Assembly (NCBI GenBank): GCA_965153355.1
Contig: OZ231127.1
Coordinates: 56,420,001 to 56,484,000, forward strand
Direction: 5' to 3'
Origin: Flaccisagitta enflata
Taxonomy: Eukaryota > Chaetognatha > Sagittoidea > Aphragmophora
DNA length: 64,000 bases
Positions 11,411-23,525 of the stretch are shown in pieces (position 1 is the stretch's first letter; every line of letters starts with the position of its first letter). A program made the position numbers and the translations under genes. The notes under the pieces were generated by a model, which saw only the letters and a program-made list of their open reading frames with translations, was not told the origin of the DNA and searched no databases.

Positions 11411-12450
11411 TTTTTAGTCGCGTGCAAGCGACTCTATGACCCGTTATGTCAGTCGGTCGGTCGGTCAGTCCATCCGTCCATACGTCACCGTTAGTTTTAT
11501 TCTGCGTTTCCGGGTGTCTTATGCATTACTGCTCCTGCTCAAACGCTCAAGTAAACTTTTTTTACCAGTAATGGCGGCGGTCGCCGTGAGGAAAAAAATC
11601 GTAAGCATTGGTCACTTTTCACCATCTTGAGTCACTGAAATTTTGTTAGATCAAATCAAAAGCAATTGTATGTATTGAATGCACTGAAAATCAGAGAAAA
11701 ATAGGACTGAGCCAAATGAGCTAGATCAGCTAAAATAATCAAAATGATTCAACCAGACAACCAGCTTTGCTCACTGACATGCTTTCTTGTATTTGCATGC
11801 TTAAATCAAAACATTAATTTATTTATCCTGTTTAAAATCAGAGAAAAAGCACAAGCTAAATGAGCTAAATGAGCTAGAATACTTGAAAACGCCTTCACAG
11901 ATGAGCAGCTCTGCTCACTGACATGTTTTTTTCTTTGCTTGCTTAAACAAGTTTAAAAATATTCATTCATTTATCATATTTGAAATCAGAAAGAACAGAC
12001 TGAGCTAAGTTAGCTAAATGAGCTGAAATGCTCAAAAACGCCCTCACAGATGAGCAGCTGTGCTCATAAATATGTTTTCTTGTATTTGCATGCTCAAACA
12101 AACATAAATACACTCTTTTATTGATCCTACACAAAATCGTAAAAAATCAAAAAAAATTTCATTCGAATTTTTCATAAATAAATCTTAAAAAAATCATAGC
12201 GCGAAAAAAATTTGTTGTAGACCATTCTGCTTGGCACCAAATGAAAGAGAATTATCAAATTTACTTACCCTATCAATTTCATTGGAGGCCCCAATCGGTC
12301 GATGGAGATGCCTAACTTTTCCATAAGAAAATGAAAACCCTGTTTCTTTCGAATATGTCAAAAAGTCGAAGACTGACTTCGACTTTTTTCCCGATCACCG
12401 CTTCTGCCCACCCGCACGTGACTTCCGTAGCCGTGTATATGACCTTGTTT
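11411..12450 (-). mobile_element. Long hairpin-ended repeat with internal 150-bp tandem units
   Basis: Opens TTTTTAGTCGCG-TGCAA-GCGACT and a GTCG tract, and closes CCCGCACGTGACTTCCGTAG...GACCTTGTTTT like the short copies, but holds about 800 bp of extra interior. That interior has about three tandem units of about 150 bp around GATGAGCAGCT(C/G)TGCTCA and GAGCTAAATGAGCT, and a segment with GTCGAAGACTGACTTCGAC (a perfect inverted repeat). The same interior occurs inverted at 25438-26702. No transposase was recognised. It is probably closest to the full-length parent of the short copies. Confidence 0.75.
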
Positions 12451-13232
12451 TCAACTGCCTTTCTAAATAAAGAAATGAAAATAATATGAAAATCTTGAAT
12501 TTTCTGGGTTGCAGATGGAAAGTTTGACCAATTTCCCCCGCACTTGTTTAGAATTGCAACCTTTCGTCTGCAGTTGCGGATTGCTCCTTAGCAACAGTGA
12601 CAACCGTTGAGGCTGCCATTTTCATTGATGTTTCCCTTCCGATCAATTTTTGTGTCATCGAACATACACCTTTTGAGTATGAAAATCCACGAAATTTCAT
12701 TTTATTGAAGCACGAATTCGTGCTTGAAACCGCGCGCGCACGTGTCGCTTCATAATGAATTTCCTTTCAGTTCTTCTGACAGTGACTGTGACAATTTTCC
12801 GATGCTGCTTCGATCCATCTATCAATCAATCCGATGATGACTATATTTCCTTAGTCAGCGGATTGGGCTTCACTGCCCCTGCCCAACTGACCGCTACTAA
12901 GGACTATGTATCTGGTTATCACCTTTTAAAATTCTATTCCTTTTGTATCCGCAAAGCGACTGATGCTCTCGTGTTGAGGCGTTACGCGTGTTTCAATCAA
13001 GATACGTTTCTTGATACCCAGAACACTTCTGCCACGTCTTTATTGACACTACAAAAGAAAGCGTCAATTATCAGAATAAACGCCTTTTCGTCGCTTCACT
13101 AATATCAAACTACTGCAGAATCATGTTTTACTTCCTTTTGTCTCCCTCGACTGCCTTGACTGTTTTCTCTTCCCATCTCTTCTTAAGTTCTCACCCCTCG
13201 GCTTCGAGCTATATCATTTCTTGATCATTTTT

Positions 13233-13557
13233 CTTCTTCTTCTTCTTCTTCTTCTTCTTCTTCTTCTTCTTCTTCTTCTTCTTCTTCTTCTTCTTCTTCT
13301 TCTTCTTCTTCTTCACTTTTTTTCTTTTCGCCTCTGCTCACCATATTTTTGATTCCGTCTTCTTCGTCCACTTCATCTTCTTCTATTTCTCTTCCTCCTC
13401 CTCATCCTACCACCCCCTATCGTCCTCCACATTAACATTATCGATTTTCGTTTTATTTCATCGTTTGAGTCCTCGGAGAAGCGGTGGAAGGACAAAGGTT
13501 ATGTGGCCAACTAGTTGGCGGAAAACCTTATTTCTAGAAGAGCCCCTATATTGAGAA

Positions 13558-13632
<75 letters not shown>
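13233..13632. repeat. (TTC)n and (GA)n microsatellites
   Basis: (TTC)n at about 13233-13314 and (GA)n at about 13563-13632, both inside the long lectin intron. The intervening DNA is pyrimidine-rich. Confidence 0.95.
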
Positions 13633-13636
<4 letters not shown>

Positions 13637-13970
13637 GGGGAAGTAGGAAAAGAAAAAAAATTCGATAAACGCACTTCATTATAAAACCTGGAAGTGGTTG
13701 TGTGCGTTAGCCATGTTATCAAAGTGGTTCCTCTCCTCAACGTCGTTAACGCGGCAATTCTAAATCTAAGTCGTTTTTTATTGGTTGGTTGGTTTGCTGG
13801 ATGGTTGGTCAGTTGGTTGGCTGCTCGGTTCGTTGGTTGGTTGGCTAATTGCCTAGTCCGTTTGTTGCTGATATGCTTTTTCATCCTAAGTAGTTTTCCT
13901 CGGACGGTCAGGTCTCTCCATTGTAAGGACCTCTTTAGCATTGTTTACGCGTAGGGATTGGCATGGGCTG

Positions 13971-14271
13971 TTTTTAGATGCGTCCATCAGGAACGCATCT
14001 CTATAAGAGGGTCTGTCCGTCTGTCCGTCGGTCCGTCCGTCGGTCCGTCCGTCGGTCCGTCCGTCGGTCCGTCCGTCACGCCTGTGCAAAAACCGCGTTT
14101 CTCGGCTGTTTTTTGGCCATGGTGAGATCCTACACTGAAACAAATGATCAACCAACATGTCTTGAGTCTATTCACCCGTCTGTTCGTCAATATATCTCTC
14201 CGTACATATGTCACATGATCAATACACGCTGAGACACAGCCCGGACGCATCGTTGCCCGGTTGGGCTTGTT
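13971..14271 (-). mobile_element. Hairpin-ended repeat, AGATGCG subfamily
   Basis: Opens TTTTTAGATGCG-TCCATCAGGAA-CGCATCT followed by CTATAAGAGGGTCTGTCCGTC and a (GTCC/GTCG)n array (about 14006-14078). The far end reads GGACGCATCGTTGCCCGGTTGGGCTTGTT. The distal GGACGCATC is the reverse complement of the stem arm GATGCGTCC, and GCCC-GGTT-GGGC forms a second small stem at that end. A second copy is at 40318-40671. Confidence 0.85.
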
Positions 14272-14842
14272 GTGTTTACAGTTTGATGGGAAAGTAACGA
14301 GATAAAGGAATTGCAATTGTGATAAGGTGATTTCTCTTCGCGATTTCCATGGCATCGTGCTTGATTGACTAAAGTATTTATGAAATGACAGCGTCGTTGT
14401 TCCCCCAGCCTAAGAAATTTGTTCATTTACACGTGAAACGCAGATAATCTTTTCCATCCTTAACATCCTCATTATTGACTGTTTTGTATTTACAAGAGCT
14501 CTCACAGAATGTTTTTGTAGGTCTTGCCTCATCATCTCTCTGTAAATCTGGCTGTCTCTGCTCGTCTCTTTATTACCACTCATCAGTTCCCACTTGCCCT
14601 CCCGACTATGGCTAACTATAACTCCATCCCTCCTTGCTCGCTCTCTTTCTCTCTCTCTAAACCTCCCTAAATGCACTCTCCAGTATCATTTTTTTCTTCC
14701 GTTCCTTTCCATTTCTTATTCGGTGCTTTTTAGGCTTTTTTTTGCCACTTTCCGTGGCGTTCATAAATAACCAGTAATAATCCCACCCTCTCCCCCGGCC
14801 ATCTCTCCCCCGGCCATCTCTCCCCCAGCCATCTCTCCCCCG

Positions 14843-15023
<181 letters not shown>

Positions 15024-15034
15024 TTGTGCTTCAG

Positions 15035-15136
15035 ACCTCAACATTGGGGAGCGGACGCCTTGGTGGCGGGTAGACATGATGGATGAAGGGGCCGAAGTTC
15101 GTTACGTCAGGATCGTGCATAGAAGCGACTGTTGCA
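15035..15136 (+). CDS. F-type lectin domain exon 4 (PWW and R-x-D core)
   Basis: A 102-bp phase 1-1 exon with acceptor TTGTGCTTCAG and donor GTAAGT at 15137. The translation includes NLNIGERTPWWRVDM and VRYVRIVHRSDCC. This is the central F-type lectin signature: the P-W-W-x-V-D strand, the hydrophobic V-x-I strand and the first half of the fucose-binding R-x-D-x4-R motif, including the vicinal Cys pair. The exon ends inside the codon after the second Cys, so the final Arg must come from the next exon. No such exon follows on this strand in the window; the matching one is on the - strand at 57327-57203. Confidence 0.87.
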
Positions 15137-15817
15137 GTAAGTCTTTTATTGCTTTCTGTTGTGTTTTTTTTTTTCTTTTGTTGTCGATTGTTTTTTTTTC
15201 TTTTGTTGTCGATTGTTTTTTGTTTTGCTTTTTTTTTTCTTTTTTCTTTTTTTGCTCCCATATAGATATGAATTGCTGATACGTATATACCAATATTTGC
15301 GCCTTGAGGATCGTAGATCATCAAACGACTACATCACCATAATGCCGACTGAGAATCAAACCAACGCACGGACAGCGCATCTTATAGCCGTGCTTTGGTA
15401 CCCGCTAAAACAAAACAAACAAACAATAAAAAAAAATACTTGAAAATGAAATACAGCTGTAGCTGATTTTTGTTCCACAACTGATCTGCTTTTGTTGAAC
15501 TTATATACCAAAATAGTTTTCATGGTCAACAGGTAATTTCTTTTATTTGCTTTTTTAACCCAGCAATAACGGATTTCCAGTGACCAACAATTTTTTTTTT
15601 TTTTTTGTTAAAGCTGGATTTCCATTATTGGTAAAATGAAAAATAGAAATGAAAAACCTGAAGAGACCAATTTTTTGTTTTGGTTATGGGCTAATTTCAG
15701 TCACTCACGGGTCTGTTCTAATGGGGTGTGACTCTGATTAGGAATATGTCTGGAGGAGAACTGCAGGAGCTGTGGGACTGGGAGAGCTCTTGATTCTGAG
15801 TTTGTTGAGATTAACTA
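15137..15817. other. No gene recognised
   Basis: T-rich simple sequence (15160-15255) followed by about 550 bp of unremarkable AT-rich DNA. No continuation of the lectin gene was found. Confidence 0.6.
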
Positions 15818-16410
15818 TGGCAAAAAAAATTTTGCGGAAAACAAAAACTATGTAAAACCATACTTAACGTTATCCAATTATCATAGAAATTGAACTGAAG
15901 CTAAAGTATATTGTGTAGATGGTTGGGTAAAAAAATTATTGAATTCCTCCAATTTTTGGGGGGTAGAGAGCAATTTGAGTAAAAAAAGCAAAGTTTAGAA
16001 ATTGATGAAAATCAAAGGGAGACACATTTTCAAATGACAAGGAAAAAAAATGCTCTTGCAGCTAGAATTTTTGGAATTTCCGCATGATTTTTTAGCTGCT
16101 ACCCCCTAATTATGTCTCCCAGCTACAGTAAAAATTTCATAAATGTCGGAGCATTTTTTGTATGGTTCTATGGAATGAGAATATCACTAAGTATAAAAAG
16201 ATAATGGGCAAATGAAATCTAGACAAATTGTGGATTGTGGATTGTGGACAAAATGTGGATTGCGGCCAAACGGTTCAGAGTAAATCCTTGATTTTTTTAC
16301 AGCATCTTTATGATTATTCGGCCTAGTAACGCCTAAATTTCATCCAAATCGGTTGATATTTACTACCATTTTTGGTTGTTCGAAAATCTCTGCAAATTTT
16401 TTTTTTGCCA
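15818..16410. mobile_element. Probable Tc1/mariner-type MITE, 593 bp
   Basis: Inverted ends TGGCAAAAAAAATTTTGC and (reverse complement of the right end) TGGCAAAAAAAAAATTTGC are flanked by TA on both sides (15816-15817 and 16411-16412). The A-rich ends make the match weaker evidence than in the other elements. The 322-bp satellite array starts only 16 bp after it. Confidence 0.5.
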
Positions 16411-16426
16411 TAGTGTGATGCCATAG

Positions 16427-17168
16427 AGTGATGCGCGTAGTAACTAGTCAGTGAGGGCTCACAAGGCCCTCTTCCATATTTTCAGTTTGGGTATAGTGAG
16501 GGATGTTGTTCCACCTGTCATACTACTCAGTACCTTGGATCAGAATGTCCGGCGGTCGCATTAAGCTCGACCTCGATTCTATCCTTCAAGGGTATGGTTT
16601 CTTAACAATGTTATCCTCGGGGGATTTGTTGAATTTTGGTAACTCTGGTAACAATAATTAGCCCTTATTTATTTTGGTAAGCACTAGTGTTTTGGGTTAG
16701 ACTCAGAATGGATGTTTGCTAAGTCAGTTTTGCTAAATGGAAAACTAGGAGTGATGCGCGTAGTAACTAGTCAGTGAGGGCTCACAAGGCCCTCTTCCAT
16801 ATTTTTAGTTTGGGTATAGTGAGGGATGTTGTTCCACCTGTCATACTACTCAGTACCTTGGATCAGAGTGTCCGGCGGTCGCATTAAGCTTGACCTAGAT
16901 TCTATCCTTCAAGGGTATGGTTTCTTAACAATGTTACCCTCGGGGGATTTGTTGAATTTTGGTAACTCTGGTAACAATAATTAGCCCTTATCTATTTTGG
17001 TAAGCACTAGTGTTTTGGGTTAGACTCAGAATGGATGTTTGCTAAGTCAGTTTTGCTAAATGGAAAACTAGGAGTGATACGCGTAGTAACTAGTCAGTGA
17101 GGGCTCACAAGGCCCTCTTCCATATTTTTAGTTTGGGTATAGTGAGGGATGTTGTTCCACCTGTCATA
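16427..17168. repeat. 322-bp satellite, 2.3 tandem units
   Basis: Units begin GAGTGATGCGCGTAGTAACT at about 16427, 16749 and 17072; the third is truncated after CCACCTGTCATA. Unit 1 and unit 2 differ at only a handful of positions, so the expansion is recent. It has no coding potential. Confidence 0.92.
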
Positions 17169-17330
17169 GATTTTGTTTATGTCAGCGACAGCTACGTAAT
17201 CAACACTCTATTACGAACATGAAGGTGATGATCACGAGATATGCAGTATACAGTGTATGTGTTATATCTAGTTAAGGCTTGAGAGGTTTGCAGTTTTGCA
17301 CTATCTGACTCTGGGAGATGCTACGATCGA

Positions 17331-17535
17331 AACAAGGCCGGATAAACGGCTACCCTAGTCGCGTGTGGGTGGGCAGGAGCAGTGCTGGAGAAGGTCTCTA
17401 GGGCGTCTGGGCAGGAGCTGTATGCTCAAAAATCTCAAAAACGCCGAAAAAGTAAAAAGGGGACCAACCAACCAACCGACCAACCGACCGGCCGACCGAT
17501 GGACCGACAAAGCGGGGTGTAGAGTCGCGGCCTGA
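17331..17535 (+). mobile_element. Hairpin-ended repeat, 3' stem damaged
   Basis: Begins AACAAGGCCGGATAAACGGC, then AGTCGCGTGTGGGTGGGCAG and a (CCGA)n tract. The closing stem AGAGTCGCGG runs into unrelated CCTGACAAATTTTTAG, so the terminal hairpin is lost. Confidence 0.75.
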
Positions 17536-17672
17536 CAAATTTTTAGACACAGAAACTGTGATGTTACAAAAATGTAGAACTTGTGGACGCTAGACAGTTA
17601 TGGTCAGTTTGGTCACCGAGAGAACTAACTCAGAGATGTTGAGGGAGGAAAAGATTTTCATGAGATAGAGAC

Positions 17673-17674
<2 letters not shown>

Positions 17675-17716
<42 letters not shown>
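17675..17716. repeat. (GA)n microsatellite
   Basis: About 21 GA units. The flanking 17540-17990 shows no gene. Confidence 0.9.
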
Positions 17717-17720
<4 letters not shown>

Positions 17721-17988
17721 GCACAAGACGCCTCCTTCTGATAATAAATCGCAAAGGAAAAAAGTCCTTAGTCTTGAGACTGGCCATAGAGGATATATAG
17801 TCATGGGTGGCTTTAAGTCAGGATATCTCACTATCTTAATTTCTTATATGTCTGTCCTACTCGTGGCCTCTATGTATTGATCTCCATTACCCCGCTTCTT
17901 CCCAGAGATCTAGATTTTTGCATTTAAGAACTTGAAAACAGACGGACAAACAAACTCCCCCTGTGTTCCGTGTTTTGCTTCCGCCTCA

Positions 17989-18139
17989 TTTTTAGTCGCG
18001 GAAACGCGACTCTACACCTTGCCGTGTCGGACGGTATGTCCGTCGCTCCGTCGGTCACATTTCGGAATTCCAAGCAGTTTTCGCATTACTGCTCCTGCCC
18101 AACCAACCGCGACTGGATTGCCGTGTATCCGGCCTTGTT
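17989..18139 (-). mobile_element. Hairpin-ended repeat, short copy
   Basis: TTTTTAGTCGCG-GAAA-CGCGACT opens the copy, and CCGTGTATCCGGCCTTGTT closes it after only 150 bp. The stem is intact. Confidence 0.85.
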
Positions 18140-18382
18140 ACTTAACAAACGGGTACGGCCGCGGGTAGCTATAACCACATAATGCCTATAGCGCCGCTAT
18201 TCTCTCGACTCTTTCTGTCTCCAGAGACAGACCCGAGCGCGGTTTTGGGTGAGTGTGCGGAAGACATAAAAAGTCTTGTTGGCTCTCTTTCGCAACATCT
18301 ATCAAAAGATCGGACCATCATCTTAATGTTAATTACAGACATGTCTGAGGCGGGGAGTCAGTAAACAGTTAGTTTCTTCCTC

Positions 18383-18486
<104 letters not shown>

Positions 18487-18603
18487 GTAATAATGTCGGT
18501 TTGGTTAATGGAGATACATGAAAGCAAAGTTTATATTTCCAGAAATTTTATGTTTCCGTTTCCACCCCCGCCTGCTACGTCATTGCGCCCGTCTGTTTGT
18601 TTA

Positions 18604-18727
18604 TTTTTAGTCGCAAACACTCGACTCTAGAACTTGCTGTGTCCATCGGTCGGTCCGTAATGAAAACAAAGTGAGCGTTTTTTGCTGTTGAGTGTACACG
18701 TTTACATGAGTGTATACGACCTTGTTT
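18604..18727 (-). mobile_element. Hairpin-ended repeat, degenerate short copy
   Basis: TTTTTAGTCGCAAACACTCGACT (stem imperfect) through GTGTATACGACCTTGTTT. Confidence 0.7.
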
Positions 18728-18774
18728 ATACAGCAGTACGTCATTTCATTTCCTCGACGCTTTTCTTGTTGCGT

Positions 18775-19291
18775 TTGGGTGCTTCACATAGAAAAAGTTG
18801 GGAGTATGCCTTCACTCCACTTAGGTAATGTGGAGGAGCAAAAATCATGAAGATGATCATTCTCTTTTTTTTTTAAATTCCTTCATCTTCCGTTTTTGGT
18901 TTGGCCTAAAAGTTCCCACAGATTTTCCAGAATTCAGCCAAATCCTATGTAGTTTTGTTAAAAAAAAAAAACAATTTATTTGTTTTAGAAAATCATAATG
19001 TTTATAAAAAAAACTAAAATATCAGAGCATGAGCTATAAGGAGCTTATGAAAATGCAGAATAACATTTCTAGGAAGATTAGAAATTTGTAAAAGCTAATT
19101 CAAACATTGTTAGCATACTGTTTTATCTCACTGTTTTATGTAAATTAGGTCTTTAAAAACAATTTTCTAAAAAACGAAAGATGAACCATTTTTGATAAAA
19201 GAAAAATGATAAGGGTCTTAAAATTGGCTACTCTACTTAAGGTAAACAGGGTGAAAAGAAATAACCAACTTTTGATATGTGAAGCACCCAA
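18775..19291. mobile_element. 517-bp MITE with 9-bp target duplication, inside a hairpin repeat
   Basis: Inverted ends TTGGGTGCTTCACAT and ATGTGAAGCACCCAA, with partial homology continuing inward (GAAAAAGTTGG against CCAACTTTTG). The 9-mer TTGTTGCGT lies immediately outside both ends. A 9-bp duplication points to a Mutator-like family, by inference only. The insertion point is inside the opening hairpin of another repeat, whose remainder continues at 19292. No transposase is present. Confidence 0.7.
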
Positions 19292-19391
19292 TTGTTGCGT
19301 GCGTGCGACTCTCTGACCCGCTCTGTCCATCATCCGGCGGTCCATCTGTCCGTCTGTCGCATGCGACTTAGAGGTGTTGGCCTTGTTTATC
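19292..19391 (-). mobile_element. Remnant of hairpin-ended repeat split by a MITE
   Basis: TTGTTGCGTGCGTGCGACTC, GACCCGCTCTGTCC, GTCGCATGCGACT and GGCCTTGTTT are the expected parts in order, with most of the middle deleted. Its first bases also occur before 18775, showing that the MITE inserted into this copy. Confidence 0.65.
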
Positions 19392-19541
19392 TTTTCATTT
19401 GTTTGCATTCTCGTCTGTTTGTAACATTATATCTCTGTATGTCTATCTGTCGGTCTGTCCCCCTGTCTGTCTGTCTGTCGGTCTATGTCGGTCGGACTTC
19501 CTGTCTCACCTGGTAATCTGTAATGGAAAGATGTGAGATTA

Positions 19542-19760
19542 ATACCCGAGCATACCCGAACATACCCGAGCATACCCAAGAAATACCCTAGCAATACCTG
19601 AGCATACCCGAGCAATACCAAAGCAATACCTAAGTAATACCCAGGCATACCCAAGCGTACCCAAGCAATACCTGAGCAATACCCTAGCAATACCCGAGCA
19701 ATACCCGAGCAATACCCAAGCAATACCTAAACATTCCCAAGCATACCCGAGTATACCTCG
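19542..19760. repeat. 10-11 bp minisatellite (AATACCCGAGC)n
   Basis: About 20 units of AATACCCGAGC/CATACCCGAG with scattered substitutions, preceded by a TGTC/TCGG tract. It encodes nothing recognisable. The next 390 bases to 20152 are gene-free. Confidence 0.9.
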
Positions 19761-20152
19761 GCTTCTAATCTCACCTCAGATTACGTGGTTGGTCTCTCTA
19801 TTTGTTCATCTTTCTCTTTGTATACATCGTTTTTATTTTCCATCATCACCATCTTCGATTAACAACGCCTTCGTTTCCGTTTCCGTTTTGGCGTTTACTT
19901 CCGTTGCGAATTGCGTTGGACGCCTCATTTGGCATGACGTCATGCGCCTGTCAGCCACCGGAAATAATCCTCGGTGCACGTGAGCGTTTATGCGCGCGCT
20001 TAGAAACGCTTACCTTCAACCGTGAACCCGCGACGGCGTTCCCTTTCCCGCCGCAAATCTTGGGTCTTTTCCTCTGATACAGCCATTGCCTAAACTGGTC
20101 TGAAGCCTGTAAGATTATAGCCAATTAGGCCTTCCATTCGAAATTGTGTCGG

Positions 20153-20390
20153 TTTTTAGTTGCGGACACGCAACTCTATAAGAGGCTTTGTCCGTCCGTC
20201 GGTCCGTCGGTTCGTCAGTCCGTTGGTCCGTTGGTCCGTCTGTCATGGTGATTGGGTTGAAAAGGGGGAAAATGAGCGTTTTCGATACTTTTTGTGTATG
20301 TTTGAGAGTTTGGGGTGGGTTGGGGTGTGGATGGGGGTTTGATGCCCCTGCCCACCCGTACGCAACGATATTGTGACCCCGCGTCTTTTG
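20153..20390 (-). mobile_element. Hairpin-ended repeat, AGTTGCG subfamily
   Basis: TTTTTAGTTGCG-GACA-CGCAACT and CTATAAGAGGCTTTGTCCGTC open the copy. A G-rich interior (GGGTGTGGATGGGGGTTTGA) and CCCACCCGTACGCAACGATA close it, followed by TTGTGACCCCGCGTC. The distal GTACGCAAC pairs with the stem arm, as in the other subfamilies. Confidence 0.85.
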
Positions 20391-21968
20391 TTTCTTTACT
20401 ATGCCTTGAATTGTGATATAGCCGTCCGCCGATACTTAAGAATGTCATTTGTGTGTACCTGAAAAATGGGAAAACTTTTGATCACTAAAACACTCAGACA
20501 CGAAAAACTTAAACCAGCACAAACAGCTTTATACAAAGTCACGCTGGTGTGCATAGGCGACAAGAGAAGGTGTTGCGACCTGAAGAGATAAAAACACCGA
20601 AGCGTCGAGATAGGAGAGGGGGAAAAAACTGTTAATGAATGCAGACAACTTTTTTCTCACTCTTTCATCTTTTTTTCTTAGTCTATTTATTTTTCTTTCA
20701 TTCTTTTTTTAATTCTTTTTTGATAGAAAGGAAACGCGATGTGAATAAACTGAAGTAAATGAGAAAGACAGAGACAGAGATGGTTACCCGGGGAAAACGC
20801 GTCACTGAAAACCGTCGGGGAGAGAGACAGAGACGGAGTCAGCATCACGCTTGCCGGCTGCGTGTCAGAGTGTCAAGCGAAGGGAGATGCGGAGGAGGGA
20901 GGAATAAGAAAAACGAATGGTGAAGTTAAGAGAAAACGAGAAAAAAGAAGAAGAAGAAGAAGAAGAAGAAGAAGAAGAAGAAGAAGAAGAAGAAGAAGAA
21001 GAAGAAGAAGAAAAGATGAAGGAGAAGAAGAAGAAAATAAGAAGAAAATGATGACGATGATAATATAGTAAGTAAAGTAGGGTTGAGTGGTAATGTTGTC
21101 CTACTTTCATAGAAACAGAAAAATAAGCAAGAGCAACAAAAAAGAAAGAGAAAAGTTCAGAAGCATTAGATGGTTAGCGGTACCTGTTGCCAAGCTGTCA
21201 GTGAATTAGGAAAGAGGTAATTACAAAGCGCAACTTTCCTGATGGGACCAATGAGCTATGCTTTGTGAGGCTTGCCGTAGATTCAGGCTTTCAGGCTTAT
21301 TTCAATTCCTTCAAGCCAAGGTTTGTTATTAGCTGAGTTAATGGCTCAGAGTTGAGACTTTGGACTTAAAGGCCAAAATTTGAATCTTGAGGTCGGGATT
21401 AGGGCCTTAAGGTTAACAACAGAGCCAGGGAGCATTAGAGGCTAGGATAAAAGGTTTGAAATTTTCTGGGGGAGGAGAAATAGAGGAAGATTAGAAGGAG
21501 ACGGGTGAAAAGTTTTCTCAAGCAGAGGTGATCGGCCCCTTACCCTGGGGCCACTGCCCGAAACGGAAAAGAAGAAAGAGAAGATTCACAAAAAGAAAGA
21601 TTTGCAGCTAAATTGAAACCAGAGGGGCCAATGCGGACACTGGGTGGATTGACGAGAAGAGCGAAAAAGCAGAGAGAGAGAGAGAGAGAGAGAGATGTTT
21701 CTGAATGAGATCTCATCGTTGTTATTTGTTCTTTCCATTTCCGGTTTATTGCCTTTAAATTGGTTCTGACTTTGCATAAGACGTCCAAGACGGGAAAGAT
21801 GCGGACGTTCATTGTTGATACCGGGCGCCTCCTCCGCACTTTCGAGTCGCGTGTTTGTGGAACGACGCGTGATGCATGATGACACCAATTTGCACGCGCA
21901 TCTCGCTTTTTTGCTTATCTAGCGTGCCAATTGATTTTCTTACTTTCAAGAATATTTGCTGAGTTTGT
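20391..21968. other. No gene recognised; AAG and GA arrays
   Basis: Contains (AAG)n at 20946-21012 and (GA)n at 21671-21694, a stretch of TGAGG-rich low-complexity DNA (about 21270-21440), and a solo end module of the minisatellite element near 21165-21195 (GCATTAGATGGTTAGCGGTA). Open frames at 21540-21888 on the - strand show no domain. Confidence 0.6.
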
Positions 21969-22272
21969 TTTTTAGTCGCGTGCTACGCGACTCTATAAGC
22001 CACTTTTCGGTCCGTCCGTCGGTCGGTCCGTCCGTCGGTCGGTCCGTCCGTCCGTCCGTCCGCCACCAAGTCGTTTTAAAGGCTTTTCATCGCGTTTTTC
22101 ATGTCTCTGACTAGTGGAGAAGAAGCTTGGAGTAGTAAATAGCTGTTTAATATGTCTTTTTGAAAAAAAATCGTTTGTTTGTGTGTCTGCCTGACTGTTT
22201 TTGAAAGCGCCGACACACGCGACTTCGGACTTAGGTCTATGACTTCGCGACTTAGGTCTAATGACCTTGTTT
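21969..22272 (-). mobile_element. Hairpin-ended repeat, AGTCGCG subfamily, with (GTCC)n
   Basis: TTTTTAGTCGCG-TGCTA-CGCGACT, CTATAAGCCACTTTTCGG, a (GTCC/GTCG)n array at about 22006-22062, then ACACGCGACTTCGG and ATGACCTTGTTT. The right part is rearranged (duplicated GACTTCG...GGTCTA). Confidence 0.8.
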
Positions 22273-22723
22273 CTGTTTGACGGCGTTTTTGTTGTGTCGT
22301 CTTGTTGCCTAGCTGCCATGATTCATTCATCTTACCCTATCAAAATTCATACTGTGTTAAACCCCAGCAGTGACGGATGTCAAAGTTCCAACGAATCTTA
22401 TCTGTTTTTGTCTTGTTGTTGTCATTTTGATTTTGAGAGCTTAAAGAAAAAAAAAAGAAATCACCTGAAGGGACTTAAATTTCATTTCCATGTAAGCTGA
22501 TTACCATTATTCTTGGATTGTTGATATGCCTCGCTTTAGTCAGTATGAAAACCAAAATGTAATGTTGATTGTTGATGCGCTTAGCTTTATTCAGTATGGA
22601 AACCAAAGTGTTATGTTGATTGTTGATGCCGTTAGCCGCTTGGATTCTTTACGTGATCAATGAGTTTTCTATTTGCTCCTTCTGGCATACGAATTCATCA
22701 ATTACCATAATCGAATGCGTGTG

Positions 22724-22831
<108 letters not shown>

Positions 22832-22897
22832 TTTGAAATTCCTATGTTCACACATAGGGTAAAATTCTCATTCCCCTCCGCACGTTCCCCCCCTCCC

Positions 22898-23525
22898 CCC
22901 AGCCTCGAGGCTCGAATCTCAGCATTGAGGCCCAAATTCCAGCCTCGAGGCTCAAATTCCTGCCTTGAGTCTCAATTTCCAGCCTCAAGGCTCAACCCTT
23001 GAGGCTCAAATTTAAGTTTGGAGGCTCAAATCCCAACCTTGAGGCTCACATCTCAACCTTGAGGCTCAAATCCCAACCTTGAGGCCCAAATTCCAGCCTC
23101 GAGGCTTGAATCCTAGCCTTGAGGCCCAAATCCCAACCTTGAGGCTTTAATCCTAACCTCAAGGCTCAAATTCAAGCCTTGAACCTCAAGTTCCTGCCTC
23201 AAGGCTCAAATCTCAGCCTCAAACTCAAATCCCAGCCTCGAGGCTCAAATCTCGGACTTGAGGCTCAAGTCTTAACCTCGAGGCTCAAATCCCAGCCTTG
23301 AGGCTCAAGTCTTAGCCTCAAGGCTCAAATCTGAGCTTCAAGACCAAAATTCCAACTTCGAGGCTTGAATCCTAGCCTTGAGGCCCAAATCCCAACCTTG
23401 AGGCTTTGATCCTAACCTCAAGGCACAAATTCAAGCCTTGAACCTCAAGTTCCTGCCTCAAGGCTCAAATCTCAGCCTCCAACTCAAATCCCCGCCTCGA
23501 GGCTCAAATCTCAGACTTGAGGTAA
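22898..23525. repeat. TGAGGCT minisatellite array
   Basis: About 30 units of about 21 bp (GAGGCTCAAATCCCAGCCTT), including a higher-order duplication: the block starting TCGAGGCTTGAATCCTAGCC near 23099 recurs near 23358. It is followed by a 190-bp dispersed repeat (next entry), as at 55020. Confidence 0.9.

Noticed and set aside
12755-13102. Open frame with signal-peptide-like start (MNFLSVLLTVTV)
   Set aside because: It runs into a degenerate copy of the hairpin-repeat core (CACTGCCCCTGCCCAACTGA) and has no downstream domain. It also lies between lectin exons 3 and 4, so it cannot be their first exon.
18182-18363. Open stretch with an acceptor-like TGTCTCCAG
   Set aside because: No recognisable family and no partner exon. 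It lies between a hairpin repeat and a CT array.
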